Assembly: GCA_018716725.1 (NCBI GenBank)
Contig: DVJP01000025.1
Location: 1 to 60,339 of the forward strand
Direction: 5' to 3'
Length of the DNA: 60,339 nt
Origin: Candidatus Merdivicinus excrementipullorum
GTDB lineage: Bacteria; Bacillota; Clostridia; Oscillospirales; Ruminococcaceae
In this document: one piece after another, positions 32,836-41,974 of the stretch
Layout of the letters: each line of letters opens with the position of its first letter
Numbering within the stretch: the stretch's first letter is position 1
Translations under genes and position numbers: made by a program
Notes under the pieces: model-generated
Told to the model about the DNA's origin: nothing
Database searches by the model: none
Seen by the model: the letters and a program-made list of their open reading frames with translations, nothing else

Positions 32836-34617
32836 ATGGCAGAAACAATGCGCGGGCTGAAACGGAGCTGCTACTGCGGCCAAGTTTCCACTGCGGATAT
32901 TGGAAAAGAAATTGTGGTTGGGGGATTTACCCAGAAACAGCGGGACAAGGGCGAACTGGTCTTTATTGACCTGCGGGACCGCACCGGTATTGTCCAGCTG
33001 ATTTTTGACGAAAAATCCGACCGGGACGTTATTGCCAAAGCAAAAGAGGTCCGTTCCGAGTATGTGCTCATGGCCAAAGGCCTGGTGCGCCGCCGGGAAA
33101 GCGTCAACCACGACATCCCCACCGGCGAGGTGGAGATCTTTGTCACCGAGCTGCGGATTCTCTCCAAGGCCCAGACCCCGCCTTTCCACATCAGCGACGA
33201 AAGCGACACCAACGAGGAACTGCGGCTGCGCTACCGTTATCTGGACCTGCGCCGGCCGGCTTTGCAGAAAAACATCATGTTCCGGGCGGAGCTGGCCCGG
33301 GCTGCCCGGGATTATTTCGCGGACAACGGCTTTATTGAAATCGAAACGCCCATGATGATTAAATCCACCCCGGAAGGCGCCCGGGATTATGTGGTGCCCT
33401 CCCGGGTCCACAACGGCAGTTTTTACGCCCTGCCCCAGTCCCCCCAGATTTACAAGCAGCTTTTGATGATCTCCGGCTTTGACCGGTACATCCAGCTGGC
33501 CCGGTGCTTCCGGGACGAGGACCTGCGGGCAGACCGCCAGCCGGAATTTACCCAGATTGACATGGAAATGTCCTTTGTGGACATGGAGGATGTGCTGGAC
33601 ATGGGCGAGGGCTTTGTCCGGTACATTATGAAGCGTCTGAAAAATATTGACATCACCGAACCCCTGCCCCGCCTGACCTATAAAGACGCCATGGAACGGT
33701 ACGGCTCCGACAAGCCGGACATCCGCTACGGCATGGAGATTGCAAATCTGTCCGACCTGGTGAAGGGCTGCGGCTTCTCCGTCTTCGCTTCCGCAGTGGA
33801 AAACGGCGGCAGCGTCCGGGGCATCACGGTGAAAAACGGGGCTTCCGTTTATACCCGCAAGGAAATTGATAAATTAACCGAGCACGCCAAGGGCATCGGG
33901 GCCAAGGGCCTGGCATGGGTCCGCTGGGTGGACGAGAAGCCCGCCTGCTCCTTTGCCAAATTCATGAGCGAGGAAGAGCTGGCCGCCATCCTGGAACGCA
34001 TGGGCTGCGAAAAGGGCGACGTAGCCCTGATTGTGGCGGACAAGGACCGGGTGACTTTGCCGGTTCTGGGCGCCCTGCGGCAGATCTGCGCCAAACGCAT
34101 GGACATGATCCCCGAGGGCTACGCTTTCCTGTGGATTACCGAGTTCCCCTTCTTCGAGTGGGACGACGAATCTCAGAGCTGGGTTGCCATGCACCATCCC
34201 TTCACCATGCCCATGGACGAGTGCCTGGGTTATCTGGAATCCGATCCCGGCTCCGTCCGGGCCAAGGCTTACGACCTGGTCCTCAACGGCATCGAACTGT
34301 GCAGCGGCTCCATCCGCATCACCGACTACGAGCTTCAGCAGAAGATGTTTGAGCTGTTGGGGCTTACAGACGAGGAAATCGAGGCCAAATTCGGCTTCTT
34401 GGTGGAGGCGTACAAATACGGCGCGCCGCCTCACGGCGGGCTGGGCCTGGGATTGGACCGCCTGGCCATGCTGCTGTGCGGCGCCGACAACATCCGGGAC
34501 GTCACCGCTTTCCCCAAGGTGCAGAACGCCAGCGAGCTTATGAGCGGCTGCCCCTCCCCCATCGACCAAAAGCAGCTGGAGGAACTTGGGATTGGACTTG
34601 TCAAAACTGAAGAATAA
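32836..34617 (+). CDS. aspS: Aspartyl-tRNA synthetase
   Basis: AspRS attaches aspartate to tRNA-Asp. The bacterial-type protein has the N-terminal OB-fold (SCYCGQVSTADIGKE, then FIDLRDRTGIVQ), class II motif 2 (FRDEDLRADRQPEFTQID), the bacterial insertion domain, and motif 3 (GLGLGLDRLAML). The ATG at 32836 gives 593 residues; ATGs at 32824 and 32848 are also possible because the ribosome binding site is weak, so translation may depend on coupling to the preceding gene. One oddity is GGFTQKQRDKG where most enzymes have GWV..RRDhG. Specificity for Asp only, or Asp and Asn, cannot be decided here. Confidence 0.95.
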   Translation: MAETMRGLKRSCYCGQVSTADIGKEIVVGGFTQKQRDKGELVFIDLRDRTGIVQLIFDEKSDRDVIAKAKEVRSEYVLMAKGLVRRRESVNHDIPTGEVEIFVTELRILSKAQTPPFHISDESDTNEELRLRYRYLDLRRPALQKNIMFRAELARAARDYFADNGFIEIETPMMIKSTPEGARDYVVPSRVHNGSFYALPQSPQIYKQLLMISGFDRYIQLARCFRDEDLRADRQPEFTQIDMEMSFVDMEDVLDMGEGFVRYIMKRLKNIDITEPLPRLTYKDAMERYGSDKPDIRYGMEIANLSDLVKGCGFSVFASAVENGGSVRGITVKNGASVYTRKEIDKLTEHAKGIGAKGLAWVRWVDEKPACSFAKFMSEEELAAILERMGCEKGDVALIVADKDRVTLPVLGALRQICAKRMDMIPEGYAFLWITEFPFFEWDDESQSWVAMHHPFTMPMDECLGYLESDPGSVRAKAYDLVLNGIELCSGSIRITDYELQQKMFELLGLTDEEIEAKFGFLVEAYKYGAPPHGGLGLGLDRLAMLLCGADNIRDVTAFPKVQNASELMSGCPSPIDQKQLEELGIGLVKTEE

Positions 34618-34630
34618 TTCCGCCCAGCGC

Positions 34631-34659
34631 TTGACCTTCCGGGAAAATGGGTTTATAAT
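34631..34659 (+). promoter_or_regulatory. Sigma-A promoter of pduL
   Basis: TTGACC (34631-34636) and perfect TATAAT (34654-34659) with a 17-nt spacer. The pduL start is 37 nt further on. Confidence 0.75.
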
Positions 34660-34695
34660 GAATGATAGAGTCAATTTTGTGGGAGGATTATCAAA

Positions 34696-35268
34696 ATGAG
34701 CACTTTTATTGTCGAAACATCTGCAAGACACGTTCATGTCACCAAAGAGGCGCTGGAGATCCTGTTCGGGGCCGGCGCTACCCTGACCAATAAAAAAGAC
34801 CTTTCCCAGCCCGGCCAGTTCGCCTGTGAGGAAAAGGTCACCGTTGTCGGCCCTAAAGGCCAGCTGAAGGCTTCCATCCTGGGGCCGGAGCGCAAGGACT
34901 GCCAGGTTGAACTGAGCGCCACCGACGCCCGTTCCATCGGCGTTACCGCCCCTGTCCGGGAATCCGGTGACATTGCCGGTTCCGCCGGCTGCAAGCTGGT
35001 TGGACCCTGCGGCGAAGTGGAGCTTTCCGAAGGCGTTATTGTTGCCAAACGGCACATCCATCTGACCCCCGCCGACGCGGAGGAACTGGGCGTTTCCGAC
35101 AAGGAAGTGGTTTGGGTTAAGGTCAACACCGAGGACCGCAGCCTGATTTTCGGCGACGTGGTCTGCCGGGTCAGCGAAAAATTCGCCCGGGCTATGCACA
35201 TTGACACCGACGAGTCCAACGCGGCCGGCTGCAAAGGCACGGTAAACGGCGAAATCGTCCGCCTGTAA
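34696..35268 (+). CDS. pduL: PduL-type phosphotransacylase
   Basis: PduL interconverts acyl-CoA plus phosphate and acyl phosphate plus CoA; here the substrate is probably acetyl-CoA. The 190-residue protein is built of two related beta-barrel halves, each with a zinc-binding histidine motif (SARHVHVTKE and AKRHIHLTPADAEELGV). It lacks the N-terminal encapsulation peptide of microcompartment forms and has no shell genes around it, so it should be cytosolic, replacing Pta in acetate formation. Codon choice is that of a well expressed gene. It is monocistronic, with its own promoter and terminator. Confidence 0.94.
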   Translation: MSTFIVETSARHVHVTKEALEILFGAGATLTNKKDLSQPGQFACEEKVTVVGPKGQLKASILGPERKDCQVELSATDARSIGVTAPVRESGDIAGSAGCKLVGPCGEVELSEGVIVAKRHIHLTPADAEELGVSDKEVVWVKVNTEDRSLIFGDVVCRVSEKFARAMHIDTDESNAAGCKGTVNGEIVRL

Positions 35269-35281
35269 TATGGAGGATCAA

Positions 35282-35315
35282 AACACGGAAACAGGGTTCT
35301 GTTTTCGTGTTTTTT
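35282..35315 (+). terminator. Terminator of pduL
   Basis: A 13-bp stem with one G-T pair (35282-35294 with 35299-35311), 4-nt loop, and continuing T-run to 35315. Confidence 0.88.
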
Positions 35316-35474
35316 AAATAAATGGTAGAAATTAAAAAAAAACAGAAAGATTTTGCGGGAACTGTCCAGTATCTGCGTTGTATAATAAAACGGATTGTCA
35401 TGAAAAACTGCGCTGCGGAAAGGCGTCTGCCCGGTGCGGCGCAGAAAAATCATAAACTATAGGAGATGATGGGA

Positions 35475-38400
35475 ATGAAAATGGCGCCGGAATGGCACGA
35501 CCGGCTGCGGCATTGGATTGCCACGCTGGAAAAAGATTTTTATCAGCCTTTGGGCGAGATTTCCTTTGAGGGGCTTTGCACCTATGAGCACTTCAAACCG
35601 GAAGAAGCGGAAAAGCTGCCCGGCTATGCGCCGGTACCGGAAGGTACTGTCTGGGGCAATGAATGGGAATACATGTGGCTGAAGGGCGCTGTCACCCTGC
35701 CTCCGGAAGCGGAAGGCAAGATGATTGTTATGGATTTGAATCCCGGCGGGGAAACCACCCTTTTTGTCAACGGAAAGGCCTTCGGCACCTGCCGGGCTGA
35801 CTGGGTTTCCATTCCCCACCACTTTATGGAGGACAACATCCTCACCGAAAACGCCAAGGCAGGGGACCGGTTCGATATCCTGGCCGAGGCTTACGCCGGG
35901 CATTTCTTCCCCAATGGGAAAATCGCCTACTGCGGCCCCGGCCCCGTGCTGCCCGGCAGCTACCAGGACCCCAAAGCCGGGAAGCAGCGGACGGCTATGG
36001 GCAAAAACACCTACGGCGTGTGGAATGAGGACGCTTACCAGCTTTGGATGGACGTGAAAACCCTGGCGGAAGTCATGGAGTGCCTGCCGGACAGCAGCCT
36101 GCGGGCCGGGAAAATCGCCAAGGCTTTGCAGAATTTTACCCTGGCTGTGGATTTTGAACAGCCCCTGGAAGGCCGGATCGCCGATTACAAGAAGGGCCGG
36201 GAAATCTTAAAAGACGCCCTTTCCTGCGTCAACGGCAGCACCGCCCCCACTTTCTACGGCATCGGCAACGCCCATCTGGACGTGGTGTGGCTGTGGCCTT
36301 TGGCGGAAACGGAACGGAAGGTGGCCCGGACCTTTGCCGCCCAGCTGCGGCTTATCGAAAAATATCCCGGGTATAGATTCCTCCAGAGCCAGCCCCAGAC
36401 CTACGCGTTCTGCCAGGAGTATTACCCGGAGCTGTTTGAACGCATCAAAGCGGCCATCAAAACCGGCGGCTGGGTTGCGGAAGGCGGCATGTGGGTGGAG
36501 CCGGACACCAATATGACCGCCGGCGAATCCCTGGTGCGCCAGCTGGTTCACGGCATGCGGTATTTTAAAAACGAACTGGGCGTGGACTGCGAGATCCTCT
36601 GGCTCCCTGATACCTTCGGCTATACGGCTGCCCTGCCTCAGATTTTAAAAAGCTGCGGCATTAAGTACCTGGTGACCCAGAAGATTTTCTGGAGCTACAA
36701 CGGCGGCGACCAGTTCCCCTACCACTACTTTACCTGGCAGGGCATGGACGGCAGCGAAATTGTTTCCTACCTGCCCACCAGCTACACCTACACCACCAAC
36801 CCCAAACAGCTCATCGATGTTTGGGACAACCGGGTTCAGAAGGACAGTCTGGACAAATTCCTGCTGCCGTACGGCTACGGTGATGGCGGCGGCGGTCCCA
36901 GCCGGGATTACATTGAGTTTGCCCTGCGGGAACAGAACTTAGAAGGCTGCCCCAAGCTGGAAATGACCCATCCCAGCAAGGTTTTCGAGGATCTGGAAGC
37001 GGAAGGCGGCCCGGAGAACACCTATGTGGGCGAGCTTTATTTTGCCTGCCACCGGGGCGTTTACACCAGCCAGGCTTCGGTGAAAAAAGGTAACCGGAAA
37101 TCCGAACTGGCCCTTCGGGAGGCCGAAATGTGGGGCTCTTTGGCCATGCAGGACGGCTTTGTCTTCCCTTATGCGGAATGGGACGCCGACTGGAAAAAAG
37201 TGCTCTTAAACCAGTTCCACGACATCCTGCCCGGCTCTTCCATTGCGGCGGTCTACAAAAAGGCCAAGGAGCTGCATGACGAAGTTATCGCTTCCGGGAC
37301 CGCCCTGGCCAACGCGGCGGCAGGCTCCATCGCCGGCAGCGGCAAAGAAGAGCTGGCCTTTAACTCCCTGTCCTGGGATCGGGACGCCGTGGTAAAAAAA
37401 GCAGACGGCAGCTATGCCCGGGTGACTATCCCTGCCTGCGGCTATGCGACTGTAAAAGATAACGGCCTTGCCCCCGAAGAAGCCGTCCATGTTTCCGTTA
37501 CGGCGGAAGGCGCTGTGCTGGAAAACAGCAAGGTGCGGGCTGTTTTGGATGCAAACGGCGAGATGACCTCCTTTGTCCTCAAGGAAAGCGGCCGGGAATT
37601 TGCCGCCGGCAGCATGAACCGCCTGCTCCTTTACAAGGATGTGCCCCGCGTCTTTGACGCCTGGGATATCGACAGTCCCTATGAGCAGCAGTTTGTGGAA
37701 AGCGGACGCTGCACCGGCATCCGCCTTGTGGAGGACAATCCCTACCGCTGCGCTGTGGAAATCAGCCGCGAAATCGGCAATTCCACCTTCACCCAGATTG
37801 TTTCCCTGGAAAGCGGCGCCATTCGGGTGGAATTTGACACCACTGTCCAGTGGCATGAACTGCACCGCCTCTTGAAGGTCAGCTTCCCGGTGGATGTGAC
37901 CGCAACCGAAGCGGTGAACGAAATGCAGTTCGGCTATGTCAAACGGCCCACCCACCGTTCCCGGGCTTATGAGAAGGACCGCTTCGAGGTCTGCAACCAC
38001 CGCTACACCGCCCTTTGCGACGAGGGCCACGGCGCGGCAGTGCTGAACGACTGCAAGTACGGCGTCAGCATGCTGGGCAACGCCATTAACCTGACCCTGC
38101 TGCGGGCCGCCGCCTCCCCGGAAATGGCTGCGGACAACGGCGCCCATCACTTCACCTACGCCTTTACCGCCTGGGAGGGCAGCCTCCTGGACAGCCCCGT
38201 TGTGGAACAGGGCTACGAGCTGAACGTGCCCCCCATGCTGGCGTCCGGCCAGGCCGGTTCCCGGAGCTTCTTCTCCTTGGACGGCGCCCCCAACGTGGTG
38301 CTGGATACGGTAAAACCTGCGGAGGATCAAAGCGGCGACCTGATTCTGCGGCTTTACGAAAGCAAGCACGCAGACAGCGGCTGCACCCTGCGCTGGGATC

Positions 38401-38540
38401 TGCCGGTTGATGCGGCATTTACCTGCAATATGCTGGAAGCGGCGGACAGCTGCCAGGCTTTGACTGTGGAAAACAGCGGCGTCAAGCTGCATTTCCGCCC
38501 CTTCGAGGTCAAAACCCTGCGCCTCCGTTTGGCAAAATAA
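35475..38540 (+). CDS. GH38 alpha-mannosidase
   Basis: A 1021-residue glycoside hydrolase of family 38, which removes alpha-linked mannose with retention using a zinc ion. The metal site GNAHLDVVWLWP is near residue 265, the nucleophile Asp lies in LPDTFGYTAALPQIL near 378, and HDILPGSSI supplies another ligand near 580. The N-terminal ancillary domain (WEYMWLKGAVTLP) and long C-terminal beta domains are as in cytosolic bacterial enzymes, and there is no signal peptide. The ATG at 35475 sits 9 nt after AGGAG; one at 35466 is too close. A TATAAT at 35381 may be its -10. The substrate is probably a host-glycan oligosaccharide; this is inference. Confidence 0.94.
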   Translation: MKMAPEWHDRLRHWIATLEKDFYQPLGEISFEGLCTYEHFKPEEAEKLPGYAPVPEGTVWGNEWEYMWLKGAVTLPPEAEGKMIVMDLNPGGETTLFVNGKAFGTCRADWVSIPHHFMEDNILTENAKAGDRFDILAEAYAGHFFPNGKIAYCGPGPVLPGSYQDPKAGKQRTAMGKNTYGVWNEDAYQLWMDVKTLAEVMECLPDSSLRAGKIAKALQNFTLAVDFEQPLEGRIADYKKGREILKDALSCVNGSTAPTFYGIGNAHLDVVWLWPLAETERKVARTFAAQLRLIEKYPGYRFLQSQPQTYAFCQEYYPELFERIKAAIKTGGWVAEGGMWVEPDTNMTAGESLVRQLVHGMRYFKNELGVDCEILWLPDTFGYTAALPQILKSCGIKYLVTQKIFWSYNGGDQFPYHYFTWQGMDGSEIVSYLPTSYTYTTNPKQLIDVWDNRVQKDSLDKFLLPYGYGDGGGGPSRDYIEFALREQNLEGCPKLEMTHPSKVFEDLEAEGGPENTYVGELYFACHRGVYTSQASVKKGNRKSELALREAEMWGSLAMQDGFVFPYAEWDADWKKVLLNQFHDILPGSSIAAVYKKAKELHDEVIASGTALANAAAGSIAGSGKEELAFNSLSWDRDAVVKKADGSYARVTIPACGYATVKDNGLAPEEAVHVSVTAEGAVLENSKVRAVLDANGEMTSFVLKESGREFAAGSMNRLLLYKDVPRVFDAWDIDSPYEQQFVESGRCTGIRLVEDNPYRCAVEISREIGNSTFTQIVSLESGAIRVEFDTTVQWHELHRLLKVSFPVDVTATEAVNEMQFGYVKRPTHRSRAYEKDRFEVCNHRYTALCDEGHGAAVLNDCKYGVSMLGNAINLTLLRAAASPEMAADNGAHHFTYAFTAWEGSLLDSPVVEQGYELNVPPMLASGQAGSRSFFSLDGAPNVVLDTVKPAEDQSGDLILRLYESKHADSGCTLRWDLPVDAAFTCNMLEAADSCQALTVENSGVKLHFRPFEVKTLRLRLAK

Positions 38541-38551
38541 GATTATAGTGG

Positions 38552-38580
38552 ATAAGCCCCTGGCAGCAGGGGCTTATTTC
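38552..38580 (+). terminator. Terminator of the alpha-mannosidase gene
   Basis: A perfect 11-bp stem (38552-38562 with 38567-38577) with a 4-nt loop and a short TTTC tail. Confidence 0.7.
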
Positions 38581-38612
38581 CTGTCCGGGGGACTTTCCGG
38601 CAGGCTGCGAAT

Positions 38613-39350
38613 ATGAGCGAAAGGGTGAAAAACATGGTGGAAAATAAAACTTGCGGGCGCTGCAAATGGATTACCGCCCATTCCGGGTGCGAAGGCAAGC
38701 CGGATAATTCCGAGGACCACATTCGGGCGGCGGCTGCAAGCGGCGCGGATGTACTGGAGATTGATGTCAGGCGGGTGCAGGGAGATCTGCTTCTGACCCA
38801 CAATGAGCCGGAGGACCCGGCAAGCTGCGTATCCCTGAAAGAATGCTTCCGGCTGGTAAAGGAGTTGTCCGGTCAGATTCGGATTAACTGCGACTTAAAA
38901 CATGAGGGGCTGGAACGGGACGTCCTGGCTTTGGCTGAACAAGAAAAGGTGCAGGGCCGGATTATCCTCACGGGGACCGTGGCCTCGGAGCTTTTGGAAA
39001 CTATGCCGGAATGGGTGATGGTTTCCATGAACGTGGAAAACCTGCTGCCCGGCGTTTATGAAGCGGCGGAGGCCCGGGGAGAGCTTCGGATGACGGAGGA
39101 GGAAGAAAACCTTCTGCTGGAAAAAGCCCGCCGATACGGCGTTTCCTCCTTAAATATGAACTACCGGTACTTTCACCGGGGCCTTTGGCAGAAAATGGCG
39201 GACGCCGGCATCGCCTTCTCCCTATGGACGGCCAATGACGAGGAAACCATCCGCCGGCTGCTGGCTTATGATTTGGAAAACCTCACCACCCGGATGCCGG
39301 TGTTTGCCTGCCGGGTGCGGGCGGAGCTGGCAGGCAATCCCTGCTGGTAG
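38613..39350 (+). CDS. Glycerophosphodiester phosphodiesterase-like protein, altered active site
   Basis: A 245-residue TIM-barrel protein resembling GDPD enzymes, which cut glycerophosphodiesters to glycerol 3-phosphate. The metal ligands of EIDVRR and the His of LLTHNEP are kept. However, the usual HRG is HSG (AHSGCEGKPDNS, missing the Arg), the ENT motif is DNS, and HD is HN. The last strand pattern SLWTANDEETIRRLL is typical. It may act on a different phosphodiester or be inactive. The start at 38613 has a weak site; ATG 38634, with AAAGGGTG before it, is an alternative. Confidence 0.7.
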   Translation: MSERVKNMVENKTCGRCKWITAHSGCEGKPDNSEDHIRAAAASGADVLEIDVRRVQGDLLLTHNEPEDPASCVSLKECFRLVKELSGQIRINCDLKHEGLERDVLALAEQEKVQGRIILTGTVASELLETMPEWVMVSMNVENLLPGVYEAAEARGELRMTEEEENLLLEKARRYGVSSLNMNYRYFHRGLWQKMADAGIAFSLWTANDEETIRRLLAYDLENLTTRMPVFACRVRAELAGNPCW

Positions 39351-39372
39351 CCTGTTCTGTATACTGGCAAAG

Positions 39373-39406
39373 AAAAAGGAGACACAAAGTTTGTGTCTCC
39401 TTTTTT
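39373..39406. terminator. Bidirectional terminator between the GDPD-like gene and purB
   Basis: A long perfect stem (AAGGAGACACAAA and its complement, 39376-39402) flanked by A-run and T-run, so it can end both converging transcripts. Confidence 0.88.
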
Positions 39407-39420
39407 ATGGCTTTTTGAAG

Positions 39421-40854
39421 TTATACGGTCAGCTGGACGCGCTCGCCTAAAAATTCGGCGTTTGCTTTCAGCAGAGGTTCGATGAGGTTGTCCAAAAATT
39501 CCTCGGTCTGCTTGGGCGCCCGGCCCACAAAATTGATGGGGTCCAGGATCTTCTCCACTTCCTCTTTGGTAACGCCGAAATCCGGGTCGGCGCAGATCAT
39601 GTCGATGAGGGTGTTAGGCTGACCTTCCTCCTTCACCAGGCGGGCGGCCTCCTGGCTGTAAACCCGCAGCTTTTCGTGGAGGGCCTGGCGGTCGCCGCCC
39701 CGTTTCACCGCGTCCATCATGATGTTTTCGGTGGCCATAAAGGGCAGCTCGTTCATGACTCTGGCCCGGACGACTTTGGGATACACCACTAAGCCGTCGC
39801 AGACGCTGAGCATGATGTTTAAGATGGAATCCACGCCCAGGAACGCCTCGGCCATGGCGATGCGCTTATTGGCGGAGTCGTCCAGGGTCCGCTCAAACCA
39901 CTGGGTGCCGGCGGTGACAGCCGGGTTCAAGGCGTCGATGAGCACATACCGGGCAATGGCGCAGATGCGCTCGCTGCGCATGGGGTTGCGCTTATAGGGC
40001 ATGGCGGAGGAACCGATCTGGCTCTTTTCAAAGGGCTCTTCCATTTCCTTGAAGTTTTGGAGGATCCGCAGGTCGGTGGCGAATTTCATGGCGGTCTGGG
40101 CGATGCCGGACAGGGTGGCGGCCACGAAGGCGTCCACCTTCCGGGAATAGGTCTGGCCGGAAACCGGGACCACCTTTTCAAAGCCCAGCTCCTTGGCAAT
40201 GCGCTGTTCCACGGCGTTGATTTTGGCATCGTCGCCTTCAAACAGCTCCACAAAGCTTGCCTGGGTGCCGGTGGTGCCTTTGCTGCCCAGAAGGGCCAGG
40301 CTGTCCATCCGGTGGACCAGCTCCTCGTAGTCCATATAAAGCTCGTTAAGCCACAAAGTGGCACGTTTGCCAACGGTGGTCAGCTGAGCAGGCTGGAGAT
40401 GGGTGTAAGCTAAGGCCGGAAGGTCCTTGTATTTCCGGGCAAAATCCGCAAGAAGGGCCATAACGCTTAAAAGCTTGTGGCGGATCAGCTCTAAACCGTC
40501 CTTCATGATGAGGATGTCGGTATTGTCCCCCACATAGCAGCTGGTGGCGCCCAGGTGGATGATGCCCTTGGCGTCCGGGCACTGAAGCCCGTAGGCGTAC
40601 ACATGGCTCATAACGTCGTGGCGGCATTCCTTTTCCCGGCGGACGGCGTCCTCGTAGTTGATGTCGTCCTTGTGGGCTTCCAGCTGGGCAATCTGCTCGT
40701 CGGTAATGGGCAGGCCTTCCGCCTGCTCCGCCCGGGCTAAGGCAATCCAGAGGCGGCGCCAGGTGCGGAATTTGTGGTCCTCGGAAAAGAGGAACTGCAT
40801 TTCCTTGCTGGCGTAGCGGGTGCTGAAGGGGCTTTGATAGCAATCGTGCTGCAT
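39421..40854 (-). CDS. purB: Adenylosuccinate lyase
   Basis: PurB splits fumarate from SAICAR and from adenylosuccinate, acting in both halves of AMP synthesis. The 477-residue protein has the superfamily signature GSSAMPYKRNPMRSE, the flexible catalytic loop, and LGATSCYVGDN near residue 100. AAGGAGGATTTC precedes the ATG, and it starts 10 nt after purC, so purC-purB is one operon. It opposes purA, the other enzyme needed to make AMP. Confidence 0.96.
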   Translation of the reverse strand: MQHDCYQSPFSTRYASKEMQFLFSEDHKFRTWRRLWIALARAEQAEGLPITDEQIAQLEAHKDDINYEDAVRREKECRHDVMSHVYAYGLQCPDAKGIIHLGATSCYVGDNTDILIMKDGLELIRHKLLSVMALLADFARKYKDLPALAYTHLQPAQLTTVGKRATLWLNELYMDYEELVHRMDSLALLGSKGTTGTQASFVELFEGDDAKINAVEQRIAKELGFEKVVPVSGQTYSRKVDAFVAATLSGIAQTAMKFATDLRILQNFKEMEEPFEKSQIGSSAMPYKRNPMRSERICAIARYVLIDALNPAVTAGTQWFERTLDDSANKRIAMAEAFLGVDSILNIMLSVCDGLVVYPKVVRARVMNELPFMATENIMMDAVKRGGDRQALHEKLRVYSQEAARLVKEEGQPNTLIDMICADPDFGVTKEEVEKILDPINFVGRAPKQTEEFLDNLIEPLLKANAEFLGERVQLTV

Positions 40855-40864
40855 GAAATCCTCC

Positions 40865-41575
40865 TTATTCGCCCAGCAGGCGTTTCATGACCTCTTTGTA
40901 CGCTTCCTCTTCGCCGCCCAGATCCCGGCGGAACAGGTCCTTGTCCAGGTGGGCGTGGGTTTTCACATCCCAGAAGCGGCAGGTGTCGGGGCTGATTTCG
41001 TCAGCCAGGATGATCTTGCCGTCCTTGTCCCGGCCGAATTCCAGCTTAAAGTCGATAAGCTCGATGCCTACGTCCTTCAGGTACTCGGTGAGGATGTCGT
41101 TGATCTTCATGCTGTAATCGGCGATGGTTTTCAGCTCCTCGGGCGTAGCGGCGCCGATGGCGGCAATGTGGTACTCGTTGACCATGGGATCGCCCAGGGC
41201 GTCGTCTTTATAGCAGTATTCCAAAACGGTGCTCTTGAGCTTGGTGCCTTCTTCAAGGCCCAGGCGTTTTGCCAGGCTGCCGGCGGCAACGTTGCGGACG
41301 ATAACTTCCAGCGGGACGATGGCGACCCGTTTTACCAGGGTTTCCCGGTCGGAAAGCTCCTCCACATAATGGGTGGGGATGCCTTTTTCCTCCAGCATCC
41401 GCATCAGATGGTTGGTGACCCGGTTGTTGATGACGCCTTTGCCCCGGATAGTGCCCTTTTTGGCGCCGTTGCCGGCAGTGGCGTCGTCCTTATAGTCTAC
41501 CAGGTAAACGTCCGGATTGTCGGTGCGAAAAACCTTTTTGGCCTTTCCTTCATAAAGCTGTTCCATTTTTTTCAT
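40865..41575 (-). CDS. purC: SAICAR synthetase
   Basis: PurC ligates aspartate to CAIR with ATP in purine synthesis. The conserved start [12 protein letters not shown], the segment [18 protein letters not shown] and [21 protein letters not shown]'s first part all match the bacterial enzyme. The ATG at 41575 gives 236 residues, the standard length; the open frame runs further upstream but crosses the promoter. It is the first gene of purC-purB, and its leader has a hairpin and a good promoter. Confidence 0.96.
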   Translation of the reverse strand: MKKMEQLYEGKAKKVFRTDNPDVYLVDYKDDATAGNGAKKGTIRGKGVINNRVTNHLMRMLEEKGIPTHYVEELSDRETLVKRVAIVPLEVIVRNVAAGSLAKRLGLEEGTKLKSTVLEYCYKDDALGDPMVNEYHIAAIGAATPEELKTIADYSMKINDILTEYLKDVGIELIDFKLEFGRDKDGKIILADEISPDTCRFWDVKTHAHLDKDLFRRDLGGEEEAYKEVMKRLLGE

Positions 41576-41633
41576 AATCCTGATCCCCCGTTCGGTCTGA
41601 ATATATAGCGTTCTGAACGCACGAAACACAAAG

Positions 41634-41669
41634 AAGGCGCAGGGTACCTCTTGAATACCGCGGCGCCTT
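41634..41669 (-). promoter_or_regulatory. Hairpin in the purC leader, possible attenuator
   Basis: Stem AAGGCGC with GCGCCTT (41634-41640, 41663-41669) encloses an inner GGTA/TACC pair. Read on the minus strand it is followed by CTTCTTTGTGTTT, so it could end transcription before purC. No alternative anti-terminator was found. Confidence 0.4.
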
Positions 41670-41693
41670 TTGGCCCATGCTGTTTCTACTTCT

Positions 41694-41722
41694 ATCATAC
41701 TCAGAGAAAACAGTTCCGTCAA
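41694..41722 (-). promoter_or_regulatory. Sigma-A promoter of purC-purB
   Basis: TTGACG (41722-41717) and TATGAT (41699-41694) with a 17-nt spacer on the minus strand. It gives a leader of about 110 nt. Confidence 0.65.
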
Positions 41723-41843
41723 TATTTTTTTAGGAAAATCCCATATTTTTCGCGCTTTTCGTTTTTGATGGCAAAAATATGAGCGGCCTAAATCCCATTT
41801 CTGTCCAATACGGAAGAATTGCGGGGACGTTTCCAAAAAAATC

Positions 41844-41872
41844 TTGCGGCAGGGCGGCGGCCGTGCTATAAT
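41844..41872 (+). promoter_or_regulatory. Sigma-A promoter of purA
   Basis: TTGCGG (41844-41849) and perfect TATAAT (41867-41872) with a 17-nt spacer. The leader, about 95 nt, contains repeated TTCATGGG motifs (near 41893 and 41932) but no riboswitch I recognise. Together with the purC leader this describes the 399-bp divergent region. Confidence 0.7.
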
Positions 41873-41974
41873 AAAAAGGAAAACAGAAGCGTTCATGGGA
41901 GAGGTTCTTCCGCCAGGTGCGGGACTGCTTTCATGGGCGCTTTTTCGATGATTGCAGAAAGGGTGGAATTATAT

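Noticed and set aside
33874-35199. A 441-codon open frame on the minus strand across aspS and pduL
   Set aside because: It spans two recognised genes and their intergenic promoter and terminator on the other strand, which real genes would not do.
37206-38492. A 428-codon minus-strand frame within the alpha-mannosidase gene
   Set aside because: Shadow of a well-supported GH38 gene with strong codon bias.
41740-41765. Pair of CGAA motifs resembling a PurBox near the purC promoter
   Set aside because: Spacing is far from that of known PurBox pairs and the flanks do not match.
41880-41974. preQ1-like GAGAGGTTCT motif in the purA leader
   Set aside because: The A-rich 3' part and second pairing of a preQ1 riboswitch are missing, and the gene is purine, not queuosine, related.
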